NCBI GenBank assembly: GCA_963995525.1
Contig: OZ023218.1
Span: 50,634,181 to 50,698,180, forward strand
DNA length: 64,000 nucleotides
Source: Escarpia spicata
Taxonomy: Eukaryota; Annelida; Polychaeta; Sabellida; Siboglinidae
Reading direction: 5' to 3'
Below the pieces are notes generated by a model. It was not told the DNA's origin. It made no database searches and saw nothing but the letters and a program-made list of their open reading frames with translations. The translations under genes and the position numbers were made by a program. Of this stretch, positions 10,751-22,829 are shown one piece after another (position 1 is the first letter of the stretch; each line of letters starts with the position of its first letter).

Positions 10751-12365
10751 CTTCGGCAGCACCAGATGAATTATGGGATTGGTGCTAGTTCTAAGCCAGT
10801 TAATGACTGTAAATAGGTTATTGTTAAATGGATATACACGAAACACACATTTCCACGGAGTACACAAACTGTTCGGAATCTTTATCGTGTCGTCATTAAC
10901 CGATGTCACATTTATACATTCCTCCGACTCGTTTGTTGAACATTATGGATAGTCTGTTATCCAGCGTTATGTATCATTTCCGCTATAAAATAAGCATAGT
11001 TACAAAATGTTGTATACAAACTAATTTAAAACGGAATTGTTACGGACACTATACAGGCGAAATGTGAGCGAGACTTGATTAGAAGGTGCAGTTCACTATT
11101 ATGGGAGCTAAGGTTTTGCACATATTAGCTGCCATCGTTAAGACAGGTATCTAGGTTGCTAGTGGTGGAATCGTTGTATACTCTTCACCTTTTTTGTAAC
11201 GCACGCTACGCAGTATTTGTCAAACAGCTGTTTACAATGTTGTCTTCAGAAACATCTCTAATTGTCTGACATATCACATTGGATCTGTGATACGCACTTC
11301 AGGGCTTTCCCCTGTAGTCGACTGTGATGTATAATGCAAATAAGAACCAGTTGTATCGTTGAGAAAGCTTCTGCTGAAGCACAGATGCCGCAAGACCATC
11401 TAATGGTGTAAATTATAATTGTTACGTACGTCTAAATGGTGAATATGTTCATGAAGTGAGAGGAATATTTGAAATCAATTGTCTTCTAATTAGAAGTGTA
11501 ACATTGAACTTATTCAACATTTTGACAACCACCAATAACATCCATCAACAACTGAATTTTTGAATTTCAGTCTTTCCTCTGCTCACCAGGTGGTGTGGTG
11601 AGTGGGCTTTCACATATGTGGCTGAGTCGGTTTTCTGTAACCAGATGGTCTTCTTAATCCATCGCAAGCACCTGCTGTTGTTCTCTTTCTCAGTCACTTT
11701 GAAACATTGACGTGAACTCTTTTAGTTGTGACTGGAGGAAAATTTGATTTCATGAAACATTACAGTTTAAAAGAGAATCTGAATTATATGGCTTCTTAGC
11801 GATTGGCCTATATTTGAATATTCTAAACTGGTGGTATGAAATTTGTATACATTGCAAGACCAACATTTGTTAACATTCGAACATTTCCACGTTATACATA
11901 TCAATATTATCCAAGCCTGAAATCTGCCAAAATAAAATGCATTCTGGTGGCCATTGTCTCACTTGCATTCTGGTGGCCATTGTCTCACTACCTACATTTG
12001 TACTTACAACAGCACATTTCTCTCTCTTTCTCACTCTAGGGCTTCCATATATCTTGTGCTAGGTACTGCTGTATTGAATATGATATTGCGATAACATTCC
12101 AAGTGGTTTGTTTAACTTTCCGTCTTTTAGCAACCAGTTTTTCCCCAAAAATTCTCAATTGTACCATGTCTAGAGACAGTGCATTAATGGTGGACCTAAT
12201 TGGATGATCTCATTCAATTAATAAGAAAGAATTAAAAATTGTACATTTACATACAATACAGCATGGATGCAATACAGCATGGATGCAATACAGCATGGAT
12301 GCAATATAGATAAAGGAGGTGTGTTGTAAATTGTTATTTGTCTGACTGTCATTGAATGCATTGGT

Positions 12366-12396
<31 letters not shown>

Positions 12397-13275
12397 GTAT
12401 ATATATATATATATGTCATCTGTAAAATAATGTCTACGATTTGTTATGATCTTAGATCTTATTTGCACTGCGTTTAGACAAATTATGATGGTTTGAAGAT
12501 GCCTGTAACAGAATATTGCCAGAACCATGACCGTGTTTACCGTGCTGGGCATGCATGCATGTTGTGTCATTGCATGTACGCACACACAAACACGCGTGTA
12601 GATTACTGTGTCTAGATGGAGAATTCTCAGTTCGTGCTTCCACAAATCGTTGATGATATCACGAGAGTTCGTTATTTGTGATGCTGCATTATGATTGACC
12701 TAAATTTATATTCGTGGGTTCGGTTTCATCTACACCTGAGTAGGCTGTCTTTCACTGATAGACACGCAAGTGAGGTGGCTGAAGCTAGTGGTAATGATGC
12801 CACATCACTTCACCTATTATGTTTCTAGTGTGTCGAAACTTGCCCTGTTGGGACTAGTGGTATTGCAAGTGTACTCTTGTCATTCTTTGCAAAGTTTTAT
12901 GAGTTATGACATGCATGCTTATGATTAATCTTAAGTTTGCATTTGACATTTGCACCTGCTTGTCTTAAGACATTCACAGCATTCCTGAAGAATCTTAAAT
13001 CATTGCGTACTATTATTATTATTACTATTACATATCAAATAAAACATTTCCGGTATGAATAATGTGTATATTTAAGTTCCTGTTTTGGACGGTTCACCAC
13101 ACATTATTACTTGTCATGTGTTTGCAATATCTACTGGGATTTGGGTTGCTGCATGTGGATGTTACAAAATACACATTCCATGAATTAAAACAACTGTTTA
13201 CAAAATAACTCATGTTTAGTTGTTATTAGCAGTTGTCTTATCAATGTCAGGAACGGTTTCAACCAAAGCTCATCG
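10751..13275 (+). other. Myosin 3' flank: probable 3' UTR, low-complexity tracts, no gene
   Basis: After the stop codon there is no further coding signal. Possible polyadenylation signals AATAAA are at 11931-11936 and 13038-13043; I cannot tell which is used. A 16-bp unit (CAGCATGGATGCAATA) is repeated three times at about 12258-12307, and an interrupted AT microsatellite covers 12367-12414. Confidence 0.5.
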
Positions 13276-13372
13276 TGCAGGCACAACCATTTACCTTGTG
13301 CAGGCACAACCATTTACCTTGTGCAGGCACAACCATTTACCTTGTGCAGGCACAACCATTCACCTTGTGCTA
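13276..13372 (+). repeat. 23-bp tandem repeat (about 4 copies)
   Basis: The unit is GTGCAGGCACAACCATTTAC plus CTT. The core GGCACAACCATT.ACCTTGT recurs in the longer array at 16374-17160 on the other side of the dead Tigger-like transposon. Confidence 0.85.
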
Positions 13373-13439
13373 ACACAGATCGACTTACATCGTAACACGT
13401 AATTTTATTCAAAATATAAAATTTGGGTCGTTCAAAAAA

Positions 13440-16385
13440 GCCTCTCTCTTGTGACAACCTGCCCCCGGGTTGATTGTCACAGACTATGGGTTGGTTGTTA
13501 CAAAATAGAGGTTACTTTGAAAAACGGTAACGACAGTGTTGTCATGTTCAATAATAACAATATTTTAATTAACTGTATTGAGGTCCTCCGTGAAACTATT
13601 AACAGGAAGTTCATATAACGCAATAACAAAATTGAACGTTTGCTAAGAAGAGACAAATATATATTACCGAGTATCCTAATACAATTGTTGCTTGAATCGC
13701 ATGAATCATAATTATACCTTGCATGTACACTGATCGTCCTGGAGTGCAAGCTACGTAGTTCCATAGTTCACAGTCACACCGCCCAACCCAACCCTCCAAA
13801 AAGGGTTAAATTACCACATAAACGGTACATGTATCCGATTCATCAGATGGGATGCAAAATTTCATTTTCAAATGTTCTTTGCCTGTTGTTCAGAACAGTC
13901 ATATAGGGCCTACTTAATACAACCTAACGCAATAACCAAAACAAAATGTGCTTATGGAGAGGCGCCATTAATCTTGCTGACAAATCTCCTGTTTGTAACA
14001 CGAGTGACATTAGTCATAATTGTGGCAAATTTACACTGATTGTCCTGGTGTGCAAGCTTTGTGGCTCCATATCTTGCATTCCTGGCACTGAACCCAAATC
14101 TCTCCAGACCTGCTGTTTGAGTAGGGCTCAACACACACAAGACAAAACACTCTTCATCATCCGATGAACTGTCATCAACTGATATTTTTGCCAATGCGAG
14201 ACTTCTTGATTTACCATTTCTTTACCCTTGGTTGCTTTTCTCAAAGGATCTTTGCTCTTAATTGGTCCGTTTTGAGTGAACAACGCCTTCATTGAGTATC
14301 CCCCATGGAACAATGGGGTTTTCCTCTTTTGTTCTTCAAGCGCATTTTTAACACGTGTGTCTGTCAAAATAGCCGTGGAACGTCTGTTTTTGTTTGGGGC
14401 ATTTGCAGTTTTGCAGGATCCGGCTTTTGGAAATGGTCGGAGGGGTAATTGCACCATCAGATAATGAAACCGCATGTCTCCTGTGTCTCAGGTGTCACCG
14501 ATTGTCGTACGCCAACTTGGCCCAGGTGTGGTACTGTCATCAACTGGTGTACGTATTCTGCGTTCAAACGTTGAACTCTCTCCAGCATTGGGTGTGGGGT
14601 CTTTCCTCAGTCGGTGTAGACCTGCCGGGTTCATATATAGTGTGCAGAGGCATGCTGTGTCCGGGTGTGGTACTATAATGTGATGGTTGGTTAGCCCCCG
14701 AGTCTGCATCCTCTGGAACAGGCTCTCCGGGGTCAACTGGGTGTGATAGCGGAAGGCCGTTTCCAGGCATTGTGACGTAACATGACAACAACTCAGAATC
14801 GGAAAAGACATCTCGGTTGTAAGGGTATATGAACATTGTTTGGTGTTGCAGCTAGAGGGTACGCTGTATTAATGATGCCAGGTATGAGCACCCAACTATC
14901 ATAAGCAGTGTTGATATACTTCTTGAGTTGCCAATACACCGATCGGTCAAGCGGTTGCAAACGATGCGAACACTGAGGTGGAAACGAGAGCATGGTGATG
15001 CCATTGGCTTAGGCATAGTTGAGGCCATCTATGGACAGATGTGATCCATGGTTGTCAAGGATCTACAAGCAAGGATTCTCTTTGGTGCATTTAGTATATT
15101 CAACAAATTGGTTACGACAAAGTTTCCCTCTATCATCCACCCTGAGGGATTGGCTCCTCCTTTCCTCCCCTCGGTGCGTTTCTCAGGAAATGCACGCGAG
15201 GAAATATGAAGTACGGCGGAATATTATTTGTCAGTAGCCGAAACCGCACGTGCAATGATAACGAATGTTCCTCTCTCTGCAGATGTAAATGATCCAACTT
15301 GCTGGAATCCGCGGCGGGCTGTTATGTTGAAGCTGCTGCTGCATGTTAGGCTGGTTGCCTCAGGCCTTCGAATTAATAAAGTCGGGTGTCGTTTAAGGAA
15401 CGCGGTGAACCATTCCGCCCTGGCCGGTTCAACATCAGCAGGAAGGAGGCATCTTCAAGTTGTTGGCAACTGCTAACTGATAAGCAAGATTGCATGTTTC
15501 TTTGGGCGAAACACCAAGATAAATATCCGATGACTTCACAATGTATTCCACCAACTGATTTTCCAGCTCATTTGTAAAACAATTAGTCCATTTTGTACAT
15601 ATCCAGCATGGATTAGTGGCTGCTCGTCCTGTGCTTCTATTTCTTCAGGACGCATCTTGTGGCAATACCGGGTTAGAGATCGGTAGTTGACGTGGAAATC
15701 TATGGCAGTGTTTCTGATGGATTTGTGTCCAACTTTCAATTGCCGAACGGCGTTGAGCATAACATCTGGCGGCGTTGCGCCGTTTTCAGTTTTCTCTTGA
15801 AATTTTGAACCAATTACAAATGTGTCTATGTTCTATTCTGCAATTCCAACATTATATGGCTACATATACAAATATTAAACGTGGTACAATTAGGGGAAAA
15901 AACCGGCATTATTATATGTTAACATAATAGTATGTCAGTGGGGACGTGTTCTTCTAGGGGTTGGTTGTCACATGTGACATCCAACCCCAGCCGTTATGTG
16001 ACAACCAGCCCCACAGCATGACGTGGCACAACAATGTATTTTTGTGTGTGAAACATGTTGTACAATTTGGTTTTCTCTTAGTCCCTATAAATAGTTCACA
16101 ATATATCTTGTTAGACATAACAATCTATTTAAATAAAACTAAATGCTACCTCCAGCTATATAATAAATAGTGAAACCTGAAAAGTTTACCCACGGCACGA
16201 ATAAACGATCCATTACTGCTGACTGGTCAACGTGGCGGCACAAAACTGAGATTTTTAAATGGCATGTTTAGTTCTGCCAAACGGTCACCGCAGTATTAAT
16301 TCCGCAAGCTCCCGCCTCTAGTGGATACATTAGAACCAATGTGACAACGACCCCGTGTGACAACTAACTCCGGTCACCCCTACTA
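13440..16385 (-). mobile_element. pogo/Tigger-like DNA transposon, inactive
   Basis: Coding relics of a pogo-type transposase on the minus strand are flanked by GGTTG.TTGTCACA-like motifs. On the left are TTGTGACAACCTGCCCCCGG at about 13451 and a GGGTTGGTTGTTAC at about 13489. On the right are GGGGTTGGTTGTCACATGTG at about 15957, TGTGACAACCAGCCCC at about 15997 and TGTGACAACTAACTCCGG at about 16352. The repeated motifs make the exact termini ambiguous. The copy contains internal duplication and deletion (see the transposase entry). Confidence 0.65.
13700..15770 (-). pseudogene. pogo/Tigger-like transposase, degenerate
   Basis: Read from 15770 downwards. The N-terminal psq-type helix-turn-helix is at about 15536-15760 ([15 protein letters not shown] start, then [19 protein letters not shown]). 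Next comes the linker at about 15230-15470 with [20 protein letters not shown], joined directly to [20 protein letters not shown], so the segment with the first catalytic Asp is deleted. Catalytic Asp motif LDNHGSHLSIDGLNYA is at about 15005-15060 and is followed by an in-frame stop. The DDE C-terminal block LSFPPQCSHRLQPLDRSVYW is at about 14930-14993. A cysteine-rich tail (DDSSSDDEECFVLC...) lies near 14100-14194 and is partly duplicated near 13700-13800. Stops, frameshifts and the deletion make it inactive. Such transposases cut and paste DNA at TA targets. Confidence 0.8.
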
Positions 16386-17160
16386 TCACTCAGCTTGGAC
16401 TATCACACAGACGCAACCACTCACCTTGGACTATCACACAGACACAACCACTCACCTTGGACTATCACACAGACACAACCACTCACATTGTACTATCCTA
16501 CATATACAACCACTCATCTTGTACTATCACACAGGCATAACCACTCACAATGTACTATCACACAGCACAAACTATCACCCTGTACTATCCCACAGACACA
16601 ACCACTCATCTTGTACTATCACACAGGCACAACCACTCACAATGTACTATCACACAGCACAAACTATCACCCTGTACTATCCCACAGACACAACCACTCA
16701 CATTGTACTACCCCACAGACATAACCAGTCATATTGTACTATCACACAGCACAACCACTCACCTTGTACTATCCCACAGACACAACCACTCACCTTGTAC
16801 TATCACACAGGCACAACCACTCACATTGTGCTATCACACAGGCACAACCACTCACATTGTACTATCACACAGGCACAACCACTCACCTTGTACTATCCCA
16901 CAGACACAACCACTCACCTTGTACTATCACACAGGCACGACCACTCACATTGTACTATCACACAGGCACAACCACTCACATTGTACTATCTCACATACAC
17001 AACCACTCACATTGTACTATCACACAGGCATAACCACTCACATTGGACTATCACACAGACACAGATACAACCACTCACCTTGTACTATCACACACAATCA
17101 CTCACCATGTATTATCACACAGACACAACCATTCACCTTGTGCTATCACACATAATCACT
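16374..17160 (+). repeat. 31-bp tandem array (about 25 copies)
   Basis: The unit is close to ACTATCACACAGACACAACC plus ACTCACCTTGT, with variants CAGGCACAACC and CATTGTACT. It leaves frames open on the + strand (up to 269 codons, rich in His and Thr), but these are repeat artefacts with no gene structure. Confidence 0.92.
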
Positions 17161-17164
17161 CTGT

Positions 17165-17810
17165 GAGAACCTTTTTTAATGTATAATTATCTTATTTGGT
17201 AAACTATTTGGATGCCAAGATGCCACATTATGATATAGATAAAATATGATAAAACACAATAATTAAATGCCGAGTATAAAATATTGTTCTACGATCTATC
17301 ACTTTTATTACAACAAAATAACTCTAAATATAGTATGAAAATTCCTTCACATAAAACAATTTGGCATACCAAACTTGCATACCTAAACTTATTTAGTGCA
17401 GGAAACATCAAAGGATATTGAGAGCAGGCAAGGGAAACAAACTTAGAAAATTAATTAAAATATATTAACTAAGATATTTTCCAGTTAAATTAATATTAGA
17501 CATTTATTATGTCAATTAAATTAAACTAACCTCCCAATTTTTTTCAATTAATACATTAACAAATAACTTTCATTTAATTAACATTAAACTAACTTCAATT
17601 CAATTACCAATCAACTTGAACACACTTGACGATTAATTTTAATACAAAACAAAAAGACATTATCCGCTAAAGAGGCTAACTGGAACTAATATCTCTAACA
17701 GGCTAAGCAAGCTAATAAAGCACAATTATATTGTACAAATTTATCTAAAACTTGAAAGTACAATTTGAAAATTTGTATTGCTGGATTGTGTTCACTTTCA
17801 CATTTTTATT
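17165..17810. other. AT-rich non-coding DNA
   Basis: I see no gene, inverted repeat or array here; the stretch is A/T-rich with many TTAATT tracts. Confidence 0.5.
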
Positions 17811-18900
17811 CCAGCCCGTCATAAAGGCGGAATAGCGTTGCGACGCAATTATTTGTTTATTTGTATTTACGCAATGCAACAAGTCAACAACAGATATGGT
17901 AGAATATGGCCAGAATAACCTTCTGACAGTTATTTATTACTCACCAGATTATTGGATGAGTTATAACATGCAAATATTTACAAACAAATGTGGGCCATTT
18001 TAGGTCTTAAACATTGTCCCGTTTACTTAGCCTATACATTCTAAATAAAGGCCCACATTATAAAGCACTACATTAAAATAGTGGTAGATAATACATAAAA
18101 ACCTCAAAAAAATGTCTCACAAACATTTTGACAACTAAAACTACTACTTATTAAAACATACTAAAGAGAGGTGGGGCCATTCCGCCCCACGTGTAATCTA
18201 TCCTACTTTATTTACCGCCCTAAAAACCCTGCGTACACTGTTACTGTATTATCAGTAAGGAGGAGAAACGCCTTCAGGCAAAACCTCGTGTATAATAGAG
18301 CAGGGAAAAGCATCACAGAAAAAGTACATATACCATATCACACACATGTATTCACAAATCATGCCAAGAACAAGGAATCACACCCTAATTACTGGTAGGA
18401 GGGGAGGGAGGTGGACTAAAATTGACGCTGAATTCTGACGAGTTCGTACAACCGATAAATTCGAATATGGCCGCCGCCGGGACCGCTCTGGCCTTTTATA
18501 CCCTGCGCGGCGGGACTTCTTTTCTCTGTATTAATACGCTAAAGCGCGGGAAAACCTGTTACTATTCAAATGCTGAACTCTTGACCTCTTCGGTACCGTG
18601 TCCCCTGTTTACCTAGCATGACTTAAATGTTGACTTGATTGCCTCGCGTAAAAATTATTATGCAATGTATTTGCATAACCCCATTTACGTCGCGAGGCAT
18701 TTCGATCGAAGACACGACGCAATTATTTGCGTCGCGATGCACTTCGAATTGCGTCGGGCCTCTAAATGGCGTCGGGTATCGCATCGATTTACGTCGTGAC
18801 GCAATTCGAACCGAGACGCGACGCAAATAATTGCGTCGTATCTTACATCGAATTACGTCGGGTCGCTAAATGTTCGTCGGGCATCAAGTCTACCAATAGC
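17811..18900. repeat. CpG-rich patch with nested palindromes (GACGCAATTATTTGCGTC)
   Basis: The palindrome GACGCAA-TTAT-TTGCGTC occurs at about 18717-18735. A longer 23-bp arm, ACGACGCAATTATTTGCGTC plus GCG, is repeated in inverted orientation about 100 bp downstream (about 18815-18838). GACGCAATTATTTG is also found at 17840. Further GTCGGG(C/T)-type steps recur between 18640 and 18880. Between the palindromes lies ordinary sequence with a GC-rich segment at 18465-18560 (TTTTATACCC beside CGCGGCGGG). The layout suggests a transposon about 1 kb long with palindromic ends. Confidence 0.5.
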
Positions 18901-19279
18901 TGCACGTTTCCCCGGAGTCGCTAAATCGCAAGTTATTTTAAGTGTGTTTATGTAAAATACGTGTCATGAAATACAACCCGCAATTTTGTCTGATCATTAT
19001 TTTTAAATACCAGAACATATTATCTAAAATCGTTAGCAATGCATGCAACGTGTCCTCTGGAGTGATTGTAGAAACCGCCAATTCACTAACGTTCCACATT
19101 CCTGAGATTCTGTCATTCGTTCATTTTACCCTCGGTTGGTATGATTAGGCGTAATGCAGGATTACATGATTAGTTGCCAATAATGACCGTGGCGAGCATT
19201 TAACTAAGTTGGCCCAACCAACATGTGTTAGCTGGAATGAGGTCTCAGTGTTGGGTTTCTCCATCAACAATACTTTCCC

Positions 19280-19590
19280 ATTCTGTTCAGCTTGCCATGT
19301 CTTTTAGCTGGTTTGTTTGGTGCAGACTGTGTAACCGACCCAGTACTCCTGAATGGCTTAGTTGGGGTGCTTGGCAAAGTCGAGGGTAATGTGCTTGCCA
19401 ATCTCCTTGAAATGGGGGGTTTTGACGAGGATTCTCTTGACAGGCTGTTTGATATCTGTGGGTGTTTCGGAATAACTCGAAGAGTTACTCCAGAAACGGT
19501 TCGGAGAGATATCACTTCAGTGTGACATAGTAATGCTCCTTCAGAGGCCCCTGTTTGTCTATCAGTGTATGGGGTTATCAATCCTGACAG
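19280..19590 (+). pseudogene. Broken gene fragment, uncharacterised transposon-like family
   Basis: An open frame at 19292-19525 reads like real protein: LLAGLFGADCVTDPVLLNGL, then LGKVEGNVLANLLEMGGFDE, DSLDRLFDICGCFGITRRVT and PETVRRDI, ending in a TGA. The same frame stays open for about 30 more codons after the stop. I recall comparable segments ('...LDRFGCF..PT.ENIR...') in uncharacterised, often HECT-associated multi-copy proteins of marine invertebrates, but cannot verify that. No start codon, splice sites or partner exons are evident. Confidence 0.35.
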
Positions 19591-19599
19591 CCTTTCAAG

Positions 19600-20597
19600 A
19601 GTTCAGTTCAATCGATCCCCTGAAATGCCTGTATACGGCCATGAGACCAACTGGAAGGAAAGTTGCCGCCCTTCTCCAGATATAACCTAACAGAAATGTT
19701 GAGAGAAATGTTGGGGAATATCTCCAAAGAGCTATCAAGTCCTTTGAAGAAGATATCCTCATGAGATTTTACCGCTTTGCGACGGGCAGCGACACCCTCG
19801 GAGTGCTTAACATTTGTGTGCAGTTCACAGCATTGGATGGGCTCAAAATACGCATCGTTGCCCACACGTGTACTGCAACACTTGATGTGCCAGTTACAGG
19901 GAGTTCCGCACGGAGCTCATATGTCAGCTCAACTCGGATTACTGGGACATCGATTACGTGTAATTATCCTGTTAGCAAAATTATCTTAGAGACGATACGG
20001 TTCCATTAATTTAAAGATTGTGTATTGAAATTCCTTAACTGTTTTCTAGGCACGATTCCCCCCGTCTATTACTTGTAAATTGTACACACATTTGGCATGA
20101 TGAATCTATCACTGCCTAAGGAATGCATATTATAAATTGTCTCATGGGCGTTTGATCTAATATGGTTTATTTCTGGCATTGTTTCTACATTTGGCACAAT
20201 TTTTACATTTTAAATACAATGCACATTTGTTACAATACATATTAACGGATACCACTTCAGGAAGTAAACGCCACTACTCTGTTTCAGTAGTTGTTTCCGC
20301 TTCGGAATGTGTTCATGCAGTGCATATTTTAAGCCGCACTGTTGTGCCAAATGATTGCAATTCGTATGTTGTCTTCTTAACCATACCTGTATGACATGGA
20401 ACCAGCTAAGCTAAGACAGACGGTTCCGGGATTCCAACTATAATTATCTAAAGAAAGACTAAATGGTAATGAAAAACAATAATCAGTTATATTTGAAACA
20501 CGTAGTCACATCTGTTACACGTAGTGTGTAGTGCAAATATAATTATGACCATTGGCATTCATATTTCTTTGTGAGGGAAATTTTTGCATTAAGTAAT
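19600..20597. other. No gene recognised
   Basis: Short reading frames only. Nothing convincing on either strand. Confidence 0.4.
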
Positions 20598-20724
20598 CAT
20601 GTACAAAAGTCATTGTAGGGATGTTATAAAGATTGCTATCCGTAACTATAGATAAAAGATAGTTTTACACAATGCTATGATATAAGCGTAACGTTTACGC
20701 TATCTTAGTAACTGCAGATATTGC

Positions 20725-22125
20725 CTAATATTCTTCACCTTTTATATATTCCCACTCATCATCCAGGTAATCAGGATCAGCAAGACCATCCTCAACATCT
20801 TCATGGCCTTCACCCTCCTCATCTACATCCTCATCCTCTACACTATCATTCTCAAAATCCTCCTCCTCAGTATCCTCCATCTCGACACCCTCCTCGCTTC
20901 CAGTCTGAGCCTCTTCTGTCTTAGTGTACGGATTACATCAGCCCTCTTCGCCAGAGCAGGTGCAGTATGATGTGCACGGAAGATGTTCTTTGTCGCAGTC
21001 ATAAATCTCCGTGTTACACTTCTCTCTTCCCTGTGCCCTACTCTCACAATGAATCACACCACCCAGTTGTGGTGGACCTAGGTCACCCAGAGCAATAACA
21101 GAAGAGGGGACGCCATCCCGGATCTCCCACACATCGGGTGAGGCTTGTTGGTCTGCCGCTTTCCACAGCATGACCTGCAGATACACCCGCAACAGGTTGA
21201 TGGACGTTGGAGGCAGGGCCTTGACGTTGGGATTCTTCTTCTTGGTGAAGAGTGCGAAGCGGGCAGACTCCATGGATATCCCCGGTGGCTGACCATACAG
21301 AACAATGAAGAAGGTTTTCGCCGTCTCCATCAGATCCGCCTGAGGGCCGCCCACCTCCCCAAGCTCATCATCCAAACCTGGGAAGTCCCCAGTGAGCAAG
21401 GTGTTTAGTGCGTTGATCTTGCCTTTGGCATACGGATATGACGTCGTGTTGCACCCGCTGAGGGTGTGCATGCCAAGCACCTGCAAACTCTGTAGCCCTA
21501 GGTCAGCGCAAATGGCTCCGCTTGTTGTTCTTGCTCTTCAGGATTGCATCTCTTTTGAGCAGAGAACTGGTGATGGAGAGCTCGTAGATGAGGGTAACTT
21601 CACCAGCCCGCCGTATTCTCTCGTGACCCTTGGCAGGTACATCTTGGTACTTGCCGAAGATAATGATTTTCTCATCTGGATAGTGACTCAGCTGACCCTG
21701 GATGGATGCGATTAGATCTGAGAGACTGCTGCCTGTGGCCATATGATACGAACATCCACGATGACAATTTCCGTAGCAGTTGGCGAGATCTCGAGTACAC
21801 CCAGACGCTTGACCAGCCCCGATTTGTTGGCTTTGCGGAAACAACCATGCTCGTCGATGAGCGATGGAGGCATTGCACACAACTCGTAGTTGAACAGAGG
21901 CCCAAGCTCCATCTGCCGTCGCTGACCAATCATCGAGAGCCGGAGACAAATGTTCTCAAGATCGATGACTGGCCTGCCCTTGTTGCCCTTGTCCTGCTTC
22001 TGTAGAACGTCTATCGTCTTGATGGGACTACTGATACGATCGTAGAACCCATCGGGAAGACTGGCGATGTACTTGTTCTCCATCTTTTGTCCAAGCACAA
22101 TCGAATCAGCCACATTCATTTCAGC
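20725..22125 (-). pseudogene. Uncharacterised transposon-like protein with GC(D/N)TTS motif, frameshifted
   Basis: Read from 22125 down in three frames. First segment: ADSIVLGQKMENKYIASLPD, then LFNYELCAMPPSLIDEHGCF and RKANKSGLVKRLGV...IVIVDV. A frameshift near 21720 leads to SLSDLIASIQGQLSHYP and KIIIFGKYQDVPAKGHERIR. A second shift near 21500 leads to LGMHTLSGCNTTSYPYAKGK and LPPTSINLLRVYLQVMLWKA, then a Cys-rich stretch (TEIYDCDKEHLPCTSYCTCS). After one in-frame stop a long Asp/Glu-rich tail ends at TAG 20725-20727. The order (VVD.., VVFD.Y, H.LTGCDTTS, LPPTS, Cys-rich end) matches a large family of multi-copy uncharacterised proteins of invertebrates and fish whose function is unknown; that match is from memory. 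This copy is dead: two frameshifts and a stop. Confidence 0.6.
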
Positions 22126-22254
22126 AGAAGGACGTTGAGGGTGGTCTTGATTACCTGGATGATGAGTGGGAGTAGATAACAGGTGCATATTATTAGGGGA
22201 TATCTGCATTTACTAAGATAGTGTAAACCTTACGATTACAATAATAATAAGGTA

Positions 22255-22697
22255 ACTTCTATTGCGTCTAAATCCTTGGAAACCAAGCTCAGAGTCGCAT
22301 CAAAACAAAAGGATTGGTCAATCTCAAAATCCATAATCAGTATTCCAGTTGTCAACAGATGGGTCACGGCGCTAGGGACCTATGGTGGATAAGCAAGGTT
22401 GTAAAGATTAGTTTTTAAATGACGACGGGAGTTTGCAATATTTTCAACTGATCTAACACTAAGAGGGAGCATCTTCCAAAGAGTTGGTGCAGCAACAGAA
22501 AAAGCCCTTGTTCCAATGTTAGTGTTGACTCTAGGGACAAAAAGTAGGTCAGAACTAGATGATCGAAGCTGGATAGGTTTTCTCACAGGAGTAAGCAATG
22601 AATGCAAATAAGATGGTTGCTTATTGGACAGTGGCTGGTATGTAATGGTACAGATCTTAAATAGTATACGACATCGTACAGGAAGCCAATGCATTGT
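22255..22697 (-). mobile_element. CR1-like LINE, 3' tail fragment
   Basis: The minus-strand frame 22380-22694 encodes the usual CR1 C-terminus: HWLPVRCRILFKICTITYQP, SDLLFVPRVNTNIGTRAFS, VAAPTLWKMLPLSVRSVEN, RRHLKTNLYNLAYPP and a stop. Its 3' UTR ends near 22255 with an AATAATAATA-type tail. It is inserted into the right arm of the inverted duplication, so it arrived after that rearrangement. The closest relative in the window is 33018-33566. Confidence 0.85.
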
Positions 22698-22829
22698 ATA
22701 ATACTATCTTTTATCTATAGTTATGGATATCAATCTTTGTAACATCCCTACAATGATTTTCGTACATGATATCACCTTAAACATTACAACAAAATTCTTC
22801 TTTTTATGTCAGGTAGTTTGAGTATACCT

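Larger units (their letters stand above)
20598..22770. repeat. Inverted duplication of the pseudogene's 3' end
   Basis: The minus strand from about 20790 to 20598 matches the plus strand from about 22126 to 22770. Shared blocks are GATTACCTGGATGATGAGTG, TTACTAAGATAG.GTAAAC and ACTATCTTTTATCTATAGTTA, continuing to GTACATGAT. The right copy is split by a CR1-like tail (22255-22697). Because the repeat includes coding sequence for the DYLDDEW end, it reflects two head-to-head copies fused by deletion, not simple terminal repeats. Confidence 0.7.

Noticed and set aside
16357..17166. 269-codon His/Thr-rich frame
   Set aside because: A 31-bp array artefact; three overlapping frames look alike.
18422..18616. 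GC-rich patch with TTTTATACCC as a TATA promoter and short frame
   Set aside because: No downstream gene or splice donor could be attached; kept only as part of the palindromic patch description.
19264..19581. 105-codon minus-strand frame
   Set aside because: Ser/Pro/Thr-rich antisense of the plus-strand fragment, which reads as a more natural protein.
22126..22209. First 28 residues of the minus-strand frame starting at 22209
   Set aside because: This stretch is the antisense of the inverted copy of the gene's own 3' end, so it is not the real N-terminus.
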